Shown in pieces: positions 44,246 through 53,889 of a stretch of DNA of 64,000 nucleotides. The DNA is from Selenomonadaceae bacterium (lineage in GTDB: Bacteria; Bacillota; Negativicutes; Selenomonadales; Selenomonadaceae). Below the pieces are notes generated by a model. That model was not told the DNA's origin. It ran no database searches and was given only the letters and a program-made list of their open reading frames with translations. A program made the position numbers and the translations under genes. Within the stretch, counting starts at the first letter, position 1; each line of letters starts with the position of its first letter. The stretch covers positions 372,001-436,000 of the forward strand of contig JAUNIB010000001.1 of NCBI GenBank assembly GCA_030523645.1, read 5' to 3'.

Positions 44246-46000
44246 GTGGCAAAGAAAAAATTTAAGGTTATCGTTGTCGGCGGCGGCCTCTCCGGCCTCA
44301 TGGCGGCACTTAAAATCTGCGAAGCAGGCAGCGAGGTAGATATTTTCTCCTACTGTCCCTTCAAGCGCAGTCATTCTCTCTGTGCTCAGGGTGGCATGAA
44401 TGCCTGCATGGACACCAAGGGTGAGCATGACAGCGTTTATGAACACTTCGATGACACCGTATACGGCGGCGATTTCCTGGCTGACCAGGTAGCCGTTAAG
44501 GGTATGTGCGAAGGAGCCCCGGCTCTTGTCCGTATGTTCGACCGTATGGGTGTGCCGTTCACCCGCTCCGCAGAAGGTGTCCTCGACCTCCGCAACTTCG
44601 GCGGTCAGAAAAATAAGCGTACCGTATTCGCCGGCTCCACTACCGGTCAGCAGCTCCTTTACGCTCTCGACGAGCAGGTCCGCAAGTGGGAAACCAAGGG
44701 TCAGGTAAAGACTCATGTTTTCTGGGAATTCCTGCGGATTATCAAGAACAAGGAAGGCGTATGCTGCGGTATTGTCGCCCAGAACATGAACTCCATGGAG
44801 ATTGAGGCTTTCCGTGCCGATGCTGTAATCCTTGCAACCGGCGGCCCGGGCATGATTTTCGGCCGCTGCACTGCTTCCACCATCTGCAACGGTTCTGCTG
44901 TCTCCGCTGTTTATCAGCAGGGTGCCCGCATCGCAAATCCGGAGTTCGTGCAGATTCATCCTACCGCTATTCCCGGTTCCGATAAGAACCGTCTTATGTC
45001 TGAGGCCTGCCGTGGTGAAGGCGGCCGCATTTGGGTATATAAGGACGGCAAGCCCTGGTACTTCCTTGAGGAAATGTATCCGGCTTACGGCAACCTTGTA
45101 CCCCGTGACATTGCTTCCCGTGCCATTTATGATGTCTGCGTAAATCAGCATCTCGGTGTAAACGGTGAAAACAAGGTCTACCTCGACCTGTCTCATATTC
45201 CTGCCGACTATCTTGAGAAGAAGCTGGGCGGCATCTTGGAGATGTACTCAGAGTTCATGGGTGAGGATCCCCGTAAGGTGCCGATGGAGATTTATCCGTC
45301 CGTCCATTACTCTATGGGCGGAATCTGGGTAGACCGCAAGCACAATACAAATATTCCTGGTCTCCTCGCCTCTGGCGAGTGCGACCATCAGTATCATGGC
45401 GCAAACCGTCTCGGTGCAAATTCTCTCCTTTCCGCTGCTTATTCCGGTACCATTTCCGGTCCGGAGGCTCTCAGATGGGCAGAGAAGGGCGAACGCGGCT
45501 CCGCTATCACCGACGGCGAGCTTGAAGCAGCCCGTATGGAGTGTGTTCACGAGTATGAGCGCATCCTGAAGATGGAAGGCGAGGAGAATCCCCGTCAGCT
45601 CTACCATGAGCTGGGCGAACTGATGAATCGCTATGTCACTATTGAGCGTGTAAACGCTGATTTGGATTACTGCTACGAGGAAGTAAAGAAGATTCTTGCC
45701 CGCTGGGAAAACATCGGTGTTACCGATCGCGGCAAATGGGCAAATCAGGAGTGCATGTTTGTCCGTCAGCTCCGCAACATGATTCTTTACGCTCTCGTTG
45801 TTATTAAGGCTGCCCGCCTCCGTGATGAGTCCCGCGGCGCTCACTTCAAGCGTGAGTTCCCGACCCGTGACGATGAGCATTTCCTGAAGGAAACCATCGC
45901 CAACTATGACCCCAAGACTGAGGATCCCATCATCACCTACGGTGAATTCGATCATTCCATCATCAAGCCGCGTCCCCGCAACTATGCGGTGGCCAAGTAA
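44246..46000 (+). CDS. frdA: Fumarate reductase/succinate dehydrogenase flavoprotein subunit
   Basis: A 584-aa FAD subunit. The dinucleotide fold VIVVGGGLSGLMAAL opens the protein; the FAD-linkage histidine lies in KRSHSLCAQGGMNA. The substrate-site segments EFVQIHPTAIPGSDKNRLMS and SVHYSMGGIWVD are intact. The start is GTG at 44246 after AAAGGAGAG; an in-frame upstream frame overlapping sdhC is not coding in this sense. In an anaerobe it probably reduces fumarate. Confidence 0.95.
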   Translation: MAKKKFKVIVVGGGLSGLMAALKICEAGSEVDIFSYCPFKRSHSLCAQGGMNACMDTKGEHDSVYEHFDDTVYGGDFLADQVAVKGMCEGAPALVRMFDRMGVPFTRSAEGVLDLRNFGGQKNKRTVFAGSTTGQQLLYALDEQVRKWETKGQVKTHVFWEFLRIIKNKEGVCCGIVAQNMNSMEIEAFRADAVILATGGPGMIFGRCTASTICNGSAVSAVYQQGARIANPEFVQIHPTAIPGSDKNRLMSEACRGEGGRIWVYKDGKPWYFLEEMYPAYGNLVPRDIASRAIYDVCVNQHLGVNGENKVYLDLSHIPADYLEKKLGGILEMYSEFMGEDPRKVPMEIYPSVHYSMGGIWVDRKHNTNIPGLLASGECDHQYHGANRLGANSLLSAAYSGTISGPEALRWAEKGERGSAITDGELEAARMECVHEYERILKMEGEENPRQLYHELGELMNRYVTIERVNADLDYCYEEVKKILARWENIGVTDRGKWANQECMFVRQLRNMILYALVVIKAARLRDESRGAHFKREFPTRDDEHFLKETIANYDPKTEDPIITYGEFDHSIIKPRPRNYAVAK

Positions 46001-46015
46001 AGGAGGGGCAGAGAA

Positions 46016-46768
46016 ATGGCATTGCAGAAAACTGTAACTTTTATAATTGAACGCCAGGACAGCCCCACCGGCAAGCCCTACACTCAGGAATTTGAGCTTC
46101 CCTGGAAGCCGGCACTCAATGTAGTCGCCGCTCTCATGGAAATTCAGAAGAACCCGGTCACAAAGGACGGCAAGCGGGTTGCCCCGGTAGTCTGGGAGTG
46201 CAACTGTCTGGAGAAGGTTTGCGGTGCCTGCATGATGGTTATTAACGGCAAGGCTCAGCAGGCCTGCTGCGCTCTCGTTGATAATCTGAAGCAGCCGATT
46301 CACCTTGCCCCGGCTCGTACCTTCCCGGTCATTCGCGACCTGCTTATCGACCGTACCGTTATGTTTGAGAACCTGAAGCGTATTCAGGGCTGGATTAATG
46401 TAGACGGTACCTGGGAAGTTCGTATCCCGCCCCGTCAGAATCCGAATACAGCTGCCACCGCTTATGAGATTTCTCACTGCATGACCTGCGGCTGCTGTCT
46501 GGAGGCCTGCCCGAATGTCGGACCGCAGTCCGATTTCATTGGGCCTTCTCCCATTGCTCAGGCATATATGTACAACATCAACCCCCTTGGTGAGTACGAT
46601 AAGGCAAACCGCCTAAATGCTCTCATGGCAAAGGGCGGTATCACAAGCTGCGGCAACAGCGGCAACTGTGTGAAGGCATGCCCGAAGGGAATAAAGCTCA
46701 CAACTTATCTGGCACAGATAAATCGTGATGTGAACATTCAGGCATTGAAGAACATTTTTGACCACTGA
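46016..46768 (+). CDS. frdB: Fumarate reductase/succinate dehydrogenase iron-sulfur subunit
   Basis: A 250-aa subunit. The [2Fe-2S] domain has CNCLEKVCGACMMVINGKAQ followed by QACC; the C-terminal domain has CMTCGCCLEACPN and CGNSGNCVKACPKG for the [4Fe-4S] and [3Fe-4S] clusters. It links FrdA to the cytochrome b. The TGA is followed by a strong terminator, which closes the fumarase-reductase operon. Confidence 0.95.
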   Translation: MALQKTVTFIIERQDSPTGKPYTQEFELPWKPALNVVAALMEIQKNPVTKDGKRVAPVVWECNCLEKVCGACMMVINGKAQQACCALVDNLKQPIHLAPARTFPVIRDLLIDRTVMFENLKRIQGWINVDGTWEVRIPPRQNPNTAATAYEISHCMTCGCCLEACPNVGPQSDFIGPSPIAQAYMYNINPLGEYDKANRLNALMAKGGITSCGNSGNCVKACPKGIKLTTYLAQINRDVNIQALKNIFDH

Positions 46769-46776
46769 TTATCAAG

Positions 46777-46822
46777 ACGGTCTGGGAAAATTGAGAAATC
46801 AATTTTCCCAGACCGTTTTTTC
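46777..46822 (+). terminator. Terminator after frdB
   Basis: A perfect 18-bp stem (ACGGTCTGGGAAAATTGA and its complement) with loop GAAA and six T residues. Confidence 0.95.
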
Positions 46823-46906
46823 ATCGGGCGAATATTAACAAGTATACAAAATCCATAAGAAACAACAGGAAATCCCAAATTTTTTCGTCGATTGCATAGG
46901 AATTAT

Positions 46907-46935
46907 TTGACAGAGTTACAGAATTCAACTATAAT
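46907..46935 (+). promoter_or_regulatory. Consensus promoter of the malic enzyme gene
   Basis: Perfect TTGACA (46907-46912), 17-bp spacer and perfect TATAAT (46930-46935), the strongest-looking promoter in the window. Confidence 0.92.
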
Positions 46936-46992
46936 GTGTTATGTAATTTTTAATCCTTTTTTGGATATGAATGAAAGGTTAAGGTGAGTTTC

Positions 46993-48252
46993 GTGGATCT
47001 CAATCAGGAAGCAATGGTAGTACACAAAGAAAATAACGGTAAGCTGGCAACCATCGGCAAAGCAAAGCTGACGGATGCTCATGACCTTGCCATTCTTTAT
47101 ACCCCGGGCGTTGCAGAGCCCTGCCGTGCTATCGAGAAGGAAGAGGATCTCTCCTTCGAGTTGACCATGCGCGGAAACTGCGTAGCAGTTATCAGCGATG
47201 GTACCCGCGTACTCGGTCTTGGCAATATCGGCGCTGCTGCCGCTATGCCGGTTATGGAAGGCAAGTCCATCCTCTACAAGACCTTCGGTGACATTGACTC
47301 CGTTCCTGTCTGCCTCGACACTCAGGACAAGGATGAGTTCATCAAGACCGTAAAGATTCTTCAGAAGAACTATGCAGGTATCAACCTTGAGGACATCCAG
47401 TCCCCAAAGTGCTATGATATTGAAGATGCTCTGAAGGCAGAGCTGGACATCCCCGTATTCCATGATGACCAGCACGGCACAGCTATCATCTGCGCTGCTG
47501 CTGTTCTCGGCGCTCTCCGCTATGTCAAGAAGGACATCGGCGAAGTTAAGGTAGTTCTCTCCGGTGCTGGTGCTGCCGGTACTGCTATCTGCCGTCTCCT
47601 CCTCGACCTCGGCGTAAAGAACATGATTATGCTGAACTCCAAGGGTGCTATGTACGAGGGCATGGATATGTCCCGCGTTAACCGCGTACAGGCTGAGCTC
47701 CTGAAGCGTACCAACCCGGATAAGATTAAGGGCGATCTGGCTGAATGCGCTAAGGGTGCCGATGTACTCCTCGGTGTTTCCTCCGCCGGCCTCTTCACTC
47801 CGGAAATCATTAAGAGCATGAACAAGGATGCCATCGTATTCGCTATGGCTAACCCGGTTCCTGAGACCAGCTATCAGGCTGCTAAGGAAGCCGGTGCTGC
47901 TGTTGCCGGTACCGGCCGCAGCGATGCTCCGAACCAGGTTAACAATGTATCCGTATTCCCGGGCATTTTCCGCGGCGCTCTCGATGTTCGCGCTCGTGCC
48001 ATCAACGAGGAAATGAAGCAGGCTGCTGCTCGTGCTGTTGCTTCCATCATCTCTGATGAAGAGCTTCGTGACGACTATGTAGTACCGCCTGTCTTTGATG
48101 AGCGCGTTGCTCCGGCTGTTGCCGCTGCTGTTGCTCAGGCTGCTATGGATACCGGTGTTGCCCGTATCAAGGTTGATCCGGAAGTTATCCGTCAGCGTAC
48201 TCTTGAGCGCATTCGCAAGAACCATGCAAATGCTGCCAAGGTTCTCGAGTAA
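46993..48252 (+). CDS. NAD(P)-dependent malic enzyme
   Basis: Oxidative decarboxylation of malate to pyruvate. The N-terminal domain has [17 protein letters not shown] and the catalytic region has [20 protein letters not shown]; the Rossmann motif is [17 protein letters not shown]. At 419 aa it lacks the phosphotransacetylase-like domain of MaeB. The GTG at 46993 with AAGGTGA 5 nt upstream is preferred over the in-frame GTG at 46984. With fumarase and fumarate reductase upstream it completes malate utilisation. Confidence 0.94.
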   Translation: MDLNQEAMVVHKENNGKLATIGKAKLTDAHDLAILYTPGVAEPCRAIEKEEDLSFELTMRGNCVAVISDGTRVLGLGNIGAAAAMPVMEGKSILYKTFGDIDSVPVCLDTQDKDEFIKTVKILQKNYAGINLEDIQSPKCYDIEDALKAELDIPVFHDDQHGTAIICAAAVLGALRYVKKDIGEVKVVLSGAGAAGTAICRLLLDLGVKNMIMLNSKGAMYEGMDMSRVNRVQAELLKRTNPDKIKGDLAECAKGADVLLGVSSAGLFTPEIIKSMNKDAIVFAMANPVPETSYQAAKEAGAAVAGTGRSDAPNQVNNVSVFPGIFRGALDVRARAINEEMKQAAARAVASIISDEELRDDYVVPPVFDERVAPAVAAAVAQAAMDTGVARIKVDPEVIRQRTLERIRKNHANAAKVLE

Positions 48253-48276
48253 TTCACGATTACAAAAGCCATTTAG

Positions 48277-48304
48277 GGGGCTGCTGAAAAGCAGCCCCTT
48301 TTTT
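48277..48304 (+). terminator. Terminator after malic enzyme
   Basis: GGGGCTGC/GCAGCCCC with loop TGAAAA and six T residues. Confidence 0.93.
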
Positions 48305-48317
48305 ATGTTGTAAATAT

Positions 48318-48369
48318 TTTAGTCAAAAAGTCAAAAACCATTTGACTTTTTGACTAAAGCATATATAAT
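48318..48369 (+). promoter_or_regulatory. clpB promoter inside a perfect CtsR-type inverted repeat
   Basis: AGTCAAAAAGTCAAA (48321-48335) is exactly inverted as TTTGACTTTTTGACT (48341-48355), 18 bp per arm if flanking TTT/AAA is counted. Each arm is a tandem pair of AGTCAAA heptads with 8-bp period. The right arm holds the -35 TTGACT (48342-48347); -10 TATAAT is at 48364-48369 (16-bp spacer). CtsR binding here would block the promoter. Confidence 0.85.
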
Positions 48370-48436
48370 GGAGTCATAAAGAAGAAAGCTGTTCACAATC
48401 ATTAGATAGAAAAACAAGACAGGGGAGGAAAGAAAA

Positions 48437-51019
48437 ATGCAGCAGGACAAATACACACAAAAGGCTATGGAAATCATTCAGAAGTCACAGCAGGCAGCAG
48501 TAGTCCGGTACAATCAGGAAGTAACCGGCACCCATATTTTTTGGGCGCTGACCAAGGAGCCGGAGGGTCTTCTGGAGATAATTTTCAAATCAAATGAGGT
48601 AAACACCGCTCAACTCAATGAGAAGCTGGAAAAGAAGCTGGATTCATTCCCGCAGGTAAAGGGCGTAGACTACCTGAACATTAGTGTAGATGCAACGAGA
48701 ATCATGGGACGGGCAGAGGCTTTGTCCAAGGAGCTGGGTGATGAGTATGTCTCCACGGAGCATATTCTTCTGGCTGTCGTCAGCGACGGCAGTCCCGATG
48801 TGCAGGAGCTGGCAAAGAAAGCCGGTCTTACTGAGAAGGGAATCCGCAATGTAATCCGCAAAAACAGGAGCGGAGCTGTTGACGGTGAAAATCCCGAGGA
48901 GCGATACAAGGCGCTGAAGAAGTACGGTCGGGATGTTACTGAGGCAGCTGCAAACGGTAAGCTTGACCCGGTAATCGGCAGGGACGATGAAATTCGCCGC
49001 ACTATCGAGATTCTTTCCCGCCGGACAAAAAATAACCCGGTGCTTATCGGTGAGCCGGGCGTAGGCAAGACGGCAATTATTGAGGGGCTTGCCCGCCGTA
49101 TTGTGGCCGGTGATGTGCCTGAGTCTTTGAAGAATAAGACTCTCTATTCCCTGGATATGGGTGCCCTTATTGCCGGAGCCAAGTTCCGGGGAGAGTTCGA
49201 GGAAAGGCTGAAGGCTGTTCTCGGGGAAATCGCGAAATCTGACGGACAGATTCTATTATTCATTGACGAGCTGCATACCGTGGTAGGAGCCGGTGCAGCC
49301 GAGGGCGCTATGGATGCAGGCAATCTGCTGAAGCCTATGCTGGCCCGGGGAGAGCTGCGCTGTATCGGTGCTACCACTCTCAATGAGTATCGAAAATACA
49401 TCGAGAAGGATACGGCTCTGGAGCGCCGCTTCCAGCCGGTAATGGTAGCGGAGCCGACTGTGGAAGATACCATCTCAATCCTTCGCGGTCTGAAGGAACG
49501 CTACGAGGTTCATCACGGTGTCCGTATTCGTGATGCCGCACTTGTGGCCGCTGCTGCTATGTCTGACCGCTATATAGCCGACCGGTTCCTACCGGACAAG
49601 GCCATCGATCTGGTAGACGAGGCTGCGGCAAAGCTCCGGACAGAAATCGAATCTGTACCGGCTCCTATCGACGATGTACGGAGGAAAATTCTCCAGCTTG
49701 ATATTGAGGAGCAGGCACTGAAAAAGGAAAGCGATGAAGGTTCCAAGGAGCGCTTGGCCAACCTTTTGGCAGAGAAGGAAGAACTGAGGAAAAAAGAGGC
49801 AGAGCTGACTGCCGGGTGGGAAGCAGAGAAGAAGGACATCCTTATGGTGAAGTCCATTAAGGAGGAAATAGACAACATCGGCCGTCAGATGGAAGCAGCT
49901 GAGCGCGAAGGCAATCTCAGCCGGGCCGGTGAACTGAAATACGGCAAGCTGCCGGAGCTGCAGAAGCAGCTGGCTGAAGCTGAAAAGCGCAGCAGCGAAA
50001 AGGCAGAGCAGGGCGGTGAAGGACGGCTCCTGCGAGAAGAAGTAGGAGAGGAAGACATCGCCAATGTAGTAAGCCGCTGGACCGGTATACCGGTTTCCCG
50101 TATGCTTACGGGTGAGCGTGAAAAGCTCATTCATCTTGGTGACATTCTGCATCAGCGTGTCATCGGTCAGGATGAGGCTGTAGACGTTGTCAGCGATGCC
50201 ATCATCAGAGCAAGGGCAGGTATTAAAGACCCGGCTCGTCCAATCGGCTCTTTCATCTTCCTTGGTCCCACCGGCGTCGGCAAGACTGAGCTGGCCAAGA
50301 CCTTGGCAGAGGTCTTGTTCGATGATGAACGCAGTATGATTCGCATTGATATGTCCGAGTATATGGAGAAGCACAGCGTTGCCCGTCTCATCGGTGCGCC
50401 TCCGGGCTATGTAGGCTATGACGAGGGCGGTCAGCTTACAGAAGCGGTTCGCCGTCGTCCATACAGCGTAATTCTGCTGGACGAGATTGAAAAGGCACAT
50501 CGTGATGTGTTCAATGTGCTGCTGCAGATCCTTGATGATGGCCGTCTGACGGACGGCAAAGGTCGGGTCGTAAGCTTCAAGAATACCGTCATTATTATGA
50601 CCAGCAATCTCGGCTCTGATGCAATTCTGACGAAGGAGTTCGGTGAAGCCGAAGAAACCGTTCATGCCATGCTGAAGGAATACTTTCGGCCGGAATTCCT
50701 CAATCGAATTGATGATATAGTTGTCTTCAAGGCACTGGCTAAGGGTCAGGTAGAAGGTATCGCCCGCCTGCTTTTAGGCAATCTGGCCAAGCGTCTGGAA
50801 AATCAGCTAAAGTTGAATATTACCTACAGCGACGAGGTAGTAGCTTATCTGGCTGAAGCCGGTTTCGATCCGGCCTTCGGTGCAAGACCTCTGAAGCGGC
50901 TTATCAGCCACCGCCTGGAGACTGAGCTTTCCCGGGAAATTATCAAGGGAACTATCGCCGAGGGTGACGATGTGGCAGTCGGAATTGACGGCGATAAGCT
51001 GACCTTTGAGAAACAGTAA
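48437..51019 (+). CDS. clpB: Disaggregase ClpB
   Basis: An AAA+ chaperone of 860 aa that works with DnaK to dissolve aggregates. The Clp-N domain is at residues about 1-145. AAA-1 carries Walker A GEPGVGKT, the coiled-coil middle domain spans about 400-525 ([20 protein letters not shown]), and AAA-2 carries [16 protein letters not shown]. There is no ClpP-binding loop, as expected. AGGGGAGG precedes the ATG. It is monocistronic under the CtsR-type operator. Confidence 0.96.
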   Translation: MQQDKYTQKAMEIIQKSQQAAVVRYNQEVTGTHIFWALTKEPEGLLEIIFKSNEVNTAQLNEKLEKKLDSFPQVKGVDYLNISVDATRIMGRAEALSKELGDEYVSTEHILLAVVSDGSPDVQELAKKAGLTEKGIRNVIRKNRSGAVDGENPEERYKALKKYGRDVTEAAANGKLDPVIGRDDEIRRTIEILSRRTKNNPVLIGEPGVGKTAIIEGLARRIVAGDVPESLKNKTLYSLDMGALIAGAKFRGEFEERLKAVLGEIAKSDGQILLFIDELHTVVGAGAAEGAMDAGNLLKPMLARGELRCIGATTLNEYRKYIEKDTALERRFQPVMVAEPTVEDTISILRGLKERYEVHHGVRIRDAALVAAAAMSDRYIADRFLPDKAIDLVDEAAAKLRTEIESVPAPIDDVRRKILQLDIEEQALKKESDEGSKERLANLLAEKEELRKKEAELTAGWEAEKKDILMVKSIKEEIDNIGRQMEAAEREGNLSRAGELKYGKLPELQKQLAEAEKRSSEKAEQGGEGRLLREEVGEEDIANVVSRWTGIPVSRMLTGEREKLIHLGDILHQRVIGQDEAVDVVSDAIIRARAGIKDPARPIGSFIFLGPTGVGKTELAKTLAEVLFDDERSMIRIDMSEYMEKHSVARLIGAPPGYVGYDEGGQLTEAVRRRPYSVILLDEIEKAHRDVFNVLLQILDDGRLTDGKGRVVSFKNTVIIMTSNLGSDAILTKEFGEAEETVHAMLKEYFRPEFLNRIDDIVVFKALAKGQVEGIARLLLGNLAKRLENQLKLNITYSDEVVAYLAEAGFDPAFGARPLKRLISHRLETELSREIIKGTIAEGDDVAVGIDGDKLTFEKQ

Positions 51020-51046
51020 ATGGTGAAATAAACATTTCCAATAAAA

Positions 51047-51095
51047 CAGGCTGTTACGTAAGCAGATTTTCTGCTTTTGTAACAGCCTTGTTTTT
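51047..51095 (+). terminator. Terminator after clpB
   Basis: AGGCTGTTAC pairs with GTAACAGCCT, with an inner AGCAGA/TCTGCT hairpin, followed by G and T5. Confidence 0.9.
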
Positions 51096-51179
51096 ATGCT
51101 AAGTTTTATTTTTCTCCGGCCGGCTTGCTCGGCAGCATGATTCCAGTACCGACAGATTTGATACCGGCTCCTTTATACA

Positions 51180-51704
51180 TCAGTACATCCAGGTGACACC
51201 GCTCTGCGGTTCATCCCATTTCAGCCAAAGCATTTCATTTCGGGTCGGGTCACGATACATGGTCACCTTTGCGAACTCCTCACCCTCCGATTTCAGGGTG
51301 ACAGCCTTCATGCTCTCCTGATGCCAGGTGAAATCTTTTTGAAATGCATTGCTTTCGCCAACGATGTTCCAAACGAGCGTGCCTGTACCATCGAGATTGA
51401 ATACAGCATGAACCTCCATGGTATGGGTCTTATCCCTGTCTGTATTGAGATAGGATTCTTTGCCCATCATGTCGATGGAGACGAAGCCTGTCGCCTGTAA
51501 GTTCTTCAACGCTTCTATACGGACGGGTACCTGTTCAAATTGGTTGCAGTTGAATTTCTTCTGCGCAGCTTCGGCCTGCCTGCTTCCCGCGATTGAGGTA
51601 GCAGACATACAACTGCCATCCGGCAGAGTATCCATAGCTGGTCCCGAAATATAGGTTATTCCCATTGCGATTCCGACTGCAATTATTTTTCCCAGTCTGT
51701 TCAA
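51180..51704 (-). CDS. Exported protein with probable C-terminal frameshift
   Basis: A 174-aa protein with an N-terminal hydrophobic signal (KIIAVGIAMGITYISGPA) and a mature beta-rich domain (HTMEVHAVFNLDGTGTLVWN; KVTMYRDPTRNEMLWLKWD). No family recognised. It ends GVTWMY-stop at 51180. In another frame, from ATG 51180 to the TAA at 51106, follow 24 residues (MYKGAGIKSVGTGIMLPSKP and AGEK) that read like a natural tail; removal of 8 bases (51181-51188) would rejoin them as GVTWMYKGAG. Confidence 0.75.
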   Translation of the reverse strand: MNRLGKIIAVGIAMGITYISGPAMDTLPDGSCMSATSIAGSRQAEAAQKKFNCNQFEQVPVRIEALKNLQATGFVSIDMMGKESYLNTDRDKTHTMEVHAVFNLDGTGTLVWNIVGESNAFQKDFTWHQESMKAVTLKSEGEEFAKVTMYRDPTRNEMLWLKWDEPQSGVTWMY

Positions 51705-51776
51705 GAAAATGTCGCCTCCTGAAAACTATACTAAAAGATGCTGACTTAGCTTGAGCATAACAAAATATATTTATCT

Positions 51777-52412
51777 CTATGCCCAAGGGTCCTGATTCCT
51801 GGGAGTACGGACACCGACCAATATGCTGTTCATATTCCAGATGAAATATTCCCCGGTTGACGGTTTATAGCGCAGGGTGACAGGTCGTGGGCTATCAAAT
51901 GCCGGTGCCTTCAGGAAGACACGACAATATCCTTCCTCCCCGTATCGACCTGCATCCGGGTGAATGGTGAGCGTATATGGTTGCTCCGGCTCATAGTTGT
52001 TCTCCGGTGTCGCACCGTGGAAATAAACCTTCATGAGATACTTTTTATCCTTGAGTCTTTCACGGTAAAAGTAAATATCCTGCGACGAGAGAGGACGAGG
52101 ACCGGCCAGCATATTCAGCGCGGCAATACCATCCGCCTCATTATGAGCAAAGAGATTAGTCGCCGCAAGGTACATGATGACTGTGTTCTCCGGCTTTGTC
52201 AGGTCTAGCTTATCCATAGCCTTGAACTCATCAAGAGTCTGCGGCAGATAGGGGATGCTGACGGTTGCCGGTGCAGAAATGGTAATATCGCAAGTATTGG
52301 CTGCTGCAAGATATGCATCCGCCGCAGCTGTCGGTGCAGCACCGGCAGCTGAAGGCGAGCAGGTTAATCCGAGTACCGCTGCAAAAACACCGGCAAGAAG
52401 CTTCTTCCTCAT
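51777..52412 (-). CDS. Exported protein, DUF6935-like
   Basis: A 211-aa protein with signal peptide (LLAGVFAAVLGLTCSPSAAG). The mature part has a pattern I associate with DUF6935: LPQTLDEFKAMDKLDLTKPE, then NMLAGPRPLSSQDIYFYRER, and KYLMKVYFHGATPENNYEP. Function unknown. It is 18 bp from the nucleoside hydrolase gene on the same strand, suggesting one transcript. Confidence 0.8.
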   Translation of the reverse strand: MRKKLLAGVFAAVLGLTCSPSAAGAAPTAAADAYLAAANTCDITISAPATVSIPYLPQTLDEFKAMDKLDLTKPENTVIMYLAATNLFAHNEADGIAALNMLAGPRPLSSQDIYFYRERLKDKKYLMKVYFHGATPENNYEPEQPYTLTIHPDAGRYGEEGYCRVFLKAPAFDSPRPVTLRYKPSTGEYFIWNMNSILVGVRTPRNQDPWA

Positions 52413-52430
52413 TGACCATTTCCTCCTATG

Positions 52431-53684
52431 TTATTTCTGCGGCTCTACAGCATACAGGTCTACAAGGAAATCCCAGAATTTATTGCGGTCTACAGAGCTT
52501 ACCACCATTGCCGGTGCGGAGGTTTCAGGCCCTTCTCCCGGTTCATAGGCGAAGCTGCTGCCCCAGGCAATACCTTCCTGATTGCAGACGGCGACATCAC
52601 GCATACGCTGCTCGGTGATGAGAGACGGGCAGAGGAGAGCGGCAACGGTGATGGGGTCCCAACAGAAAATCGGATTGGTGGGGTCGTATTTTTCCGTGGC
52701 CAACGGCAGGAGAGTTTCTCTGGCTACAAGGTCAGTGTACTTGTTTACATTGCTGCGATTGAAGCGCTCCATAACATCCATGCCCTTGATACACTTTACC
52801 GCGGCATCATGAGGAACAATTGTCTGCTTCTTCCAGCCACCGTTTAGGGATATTACAGCTGCATCCGGGTCATACCAGAAGTTTATTTCTACGGAGGTGA
52901 GCTTCTCGCCATGAACATCGAATACGCCGCCCATGTAGATGATACCGGCTGCATCCCTGGCGATAGTGGGGTCTTTCTTCAATGCTTCGGCAATATTGGT
53001 GAGACCGGCAAGAGCTACGATGGTTACTTTTCCGGGATATTTGTGTACCTGTTCGATAATGTAGTCAGAGGCACGCTGAGCCTTTGGCCTAGAGGTAGGT
53101 GCTGGGAAGTTGGTCATGGTCAGACCATTTTCTACAGCTTTGGTATAGTCAGTAGTGTAGCGGTCCATGAACTGGTAGGCACCGACATAGGGCATATAGC
53201 CGACCATTTTACGAAGCTTCTCCTTGGACATGAAGCCGCGAAGAGGGGCATCTGTTCCCTGATAGACAGGAACATCACCCCTTCCGAGCAGGTCGAGGGT
53301 AGCCAGCGTGGTATAGGTGACATTGGCGGTCAGGGCATTGGCACCGGCGGCAGTGACACCGAGCAGGTCGATTAGCTCCATCTCATCGGCGCGGAGTAAT
53401 GCGATTAGCGCATAGGTATCGTCATTCATGTGGCGGATATCGGTATCGAGGATAATCTTCGTGTCCTTGCCCTTAGTTACGATATCGTACTTTTTCAGGA
53501 AGGCCTCCTTGCTGTGGTCGGTCAGCAGGTTATAGCTGCCGGTAGCATATTTGGCTGATTCGGCTTGAGCGCTTTCGGCAGTACCATCGCCGGGGGCAGC
53601 GTCAGCAGTTATGGGATTAAGAGCAAAGGCACAGGCAGCAAGTCCACCAGCAATATATTTGGTCAGCTTTTTCCAGGATTTCAT
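52431..53684 (-). CDS. Exported nucleoside hydrolase
   Basis: A 417-aa protein with signal peptide (YIAGGLAACAFALNPITADA). The calcium-site motif is KIILDTDIRHMNDDTYALIA, a variant of DTDxGxDVDDALA, and the segments DLLGVTAAGANALTANVTYT, VTIVALAGLTNIAEALK and YMGGVFDVHGE follow. It would split ribonucleosides to base and ribose outside the cytoplasm. GGAGGTAAAC precedes the ATG. Paired with the exported 5'-nucleotidase upstream, it suggests stepwise nucleotide scavenging. Confidence 0.88.
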   Translation of the reverse strand: MKSWKKLTKYIAGGLAACAFALNPITADAAPGDGTAESAQAESAKYATGSYNLLTDHSKEAFLKKYDIVTKGKDTKIILDTDIRHMNDDTYALIALLRADEMELIDLLGVTAAGANALTANVTYTTLATLDLLGRGDVPVYQGTDAPLRGFMSKEKLRKMVGYMPYVGAYQFMDRYTTDYTKAVENGLTMTNFPAPTSRPKAQRASDYIIEQVHKYPGKVTIVALAGLTNIAEALKKDPTIARDAAGIIYMGGVFDVHGEKLTSVEINFWYDPDAAVISLNGGWKKQTIVPHDAAVKCIKGMDVMERFNRSNVNKYTDLVARETLLPLATEKYDPTNPIFCWDPITVAALLCPSLITEQRMRDVAVCNQEGIAWGSSFAYEPGEGPETSAPAMVVSSVDRNKFWDFLVDLYAVEPQK

Positions 53685-53817
53685 TGTTTACCTCCTATGT
53701 TCAATCAATGTAATCGACAAAGACTTCTTTTGCTGCAGTCACGGTAATACCGGCGACGCGCTTTTCGCTGCTTCAGCCGCCGAAGGGAAATTGAAGATTT
53801 TGCTTTATTCTAAAAGT

Positions 53818-53843
53818 GGGCTGCTGCAGTATCGCAGCAGCCC
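53818..53843 (-). terminator. Hairpin after 5'-nucleotidase gene
   Basis: GGGCTGCTGC pairs with GCAGCAGCCC (loop AGTATC); reading leftward it is followed by ACTTTTA, a weak T tract. Confidence 0.55.
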
Positions 53844-53854
53844 GTTTCAGCTTA

Positions 53855-53880
53855 TAAGGCTCCCGGTTAGGGGAGGGTTT
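53855..53880. repeat. Short remnant of the CTCCC/GGGGAG intergenic repeat
   Basis: AAGGCTCCCGGTTAGGGGAGGG resembles the AAAGCCTCCC..GGGGAGG core at 18624-18728. Only one hairpin is left. Confidence 0.5.
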
Positions 53881-53889
53881 GGCAATAAT

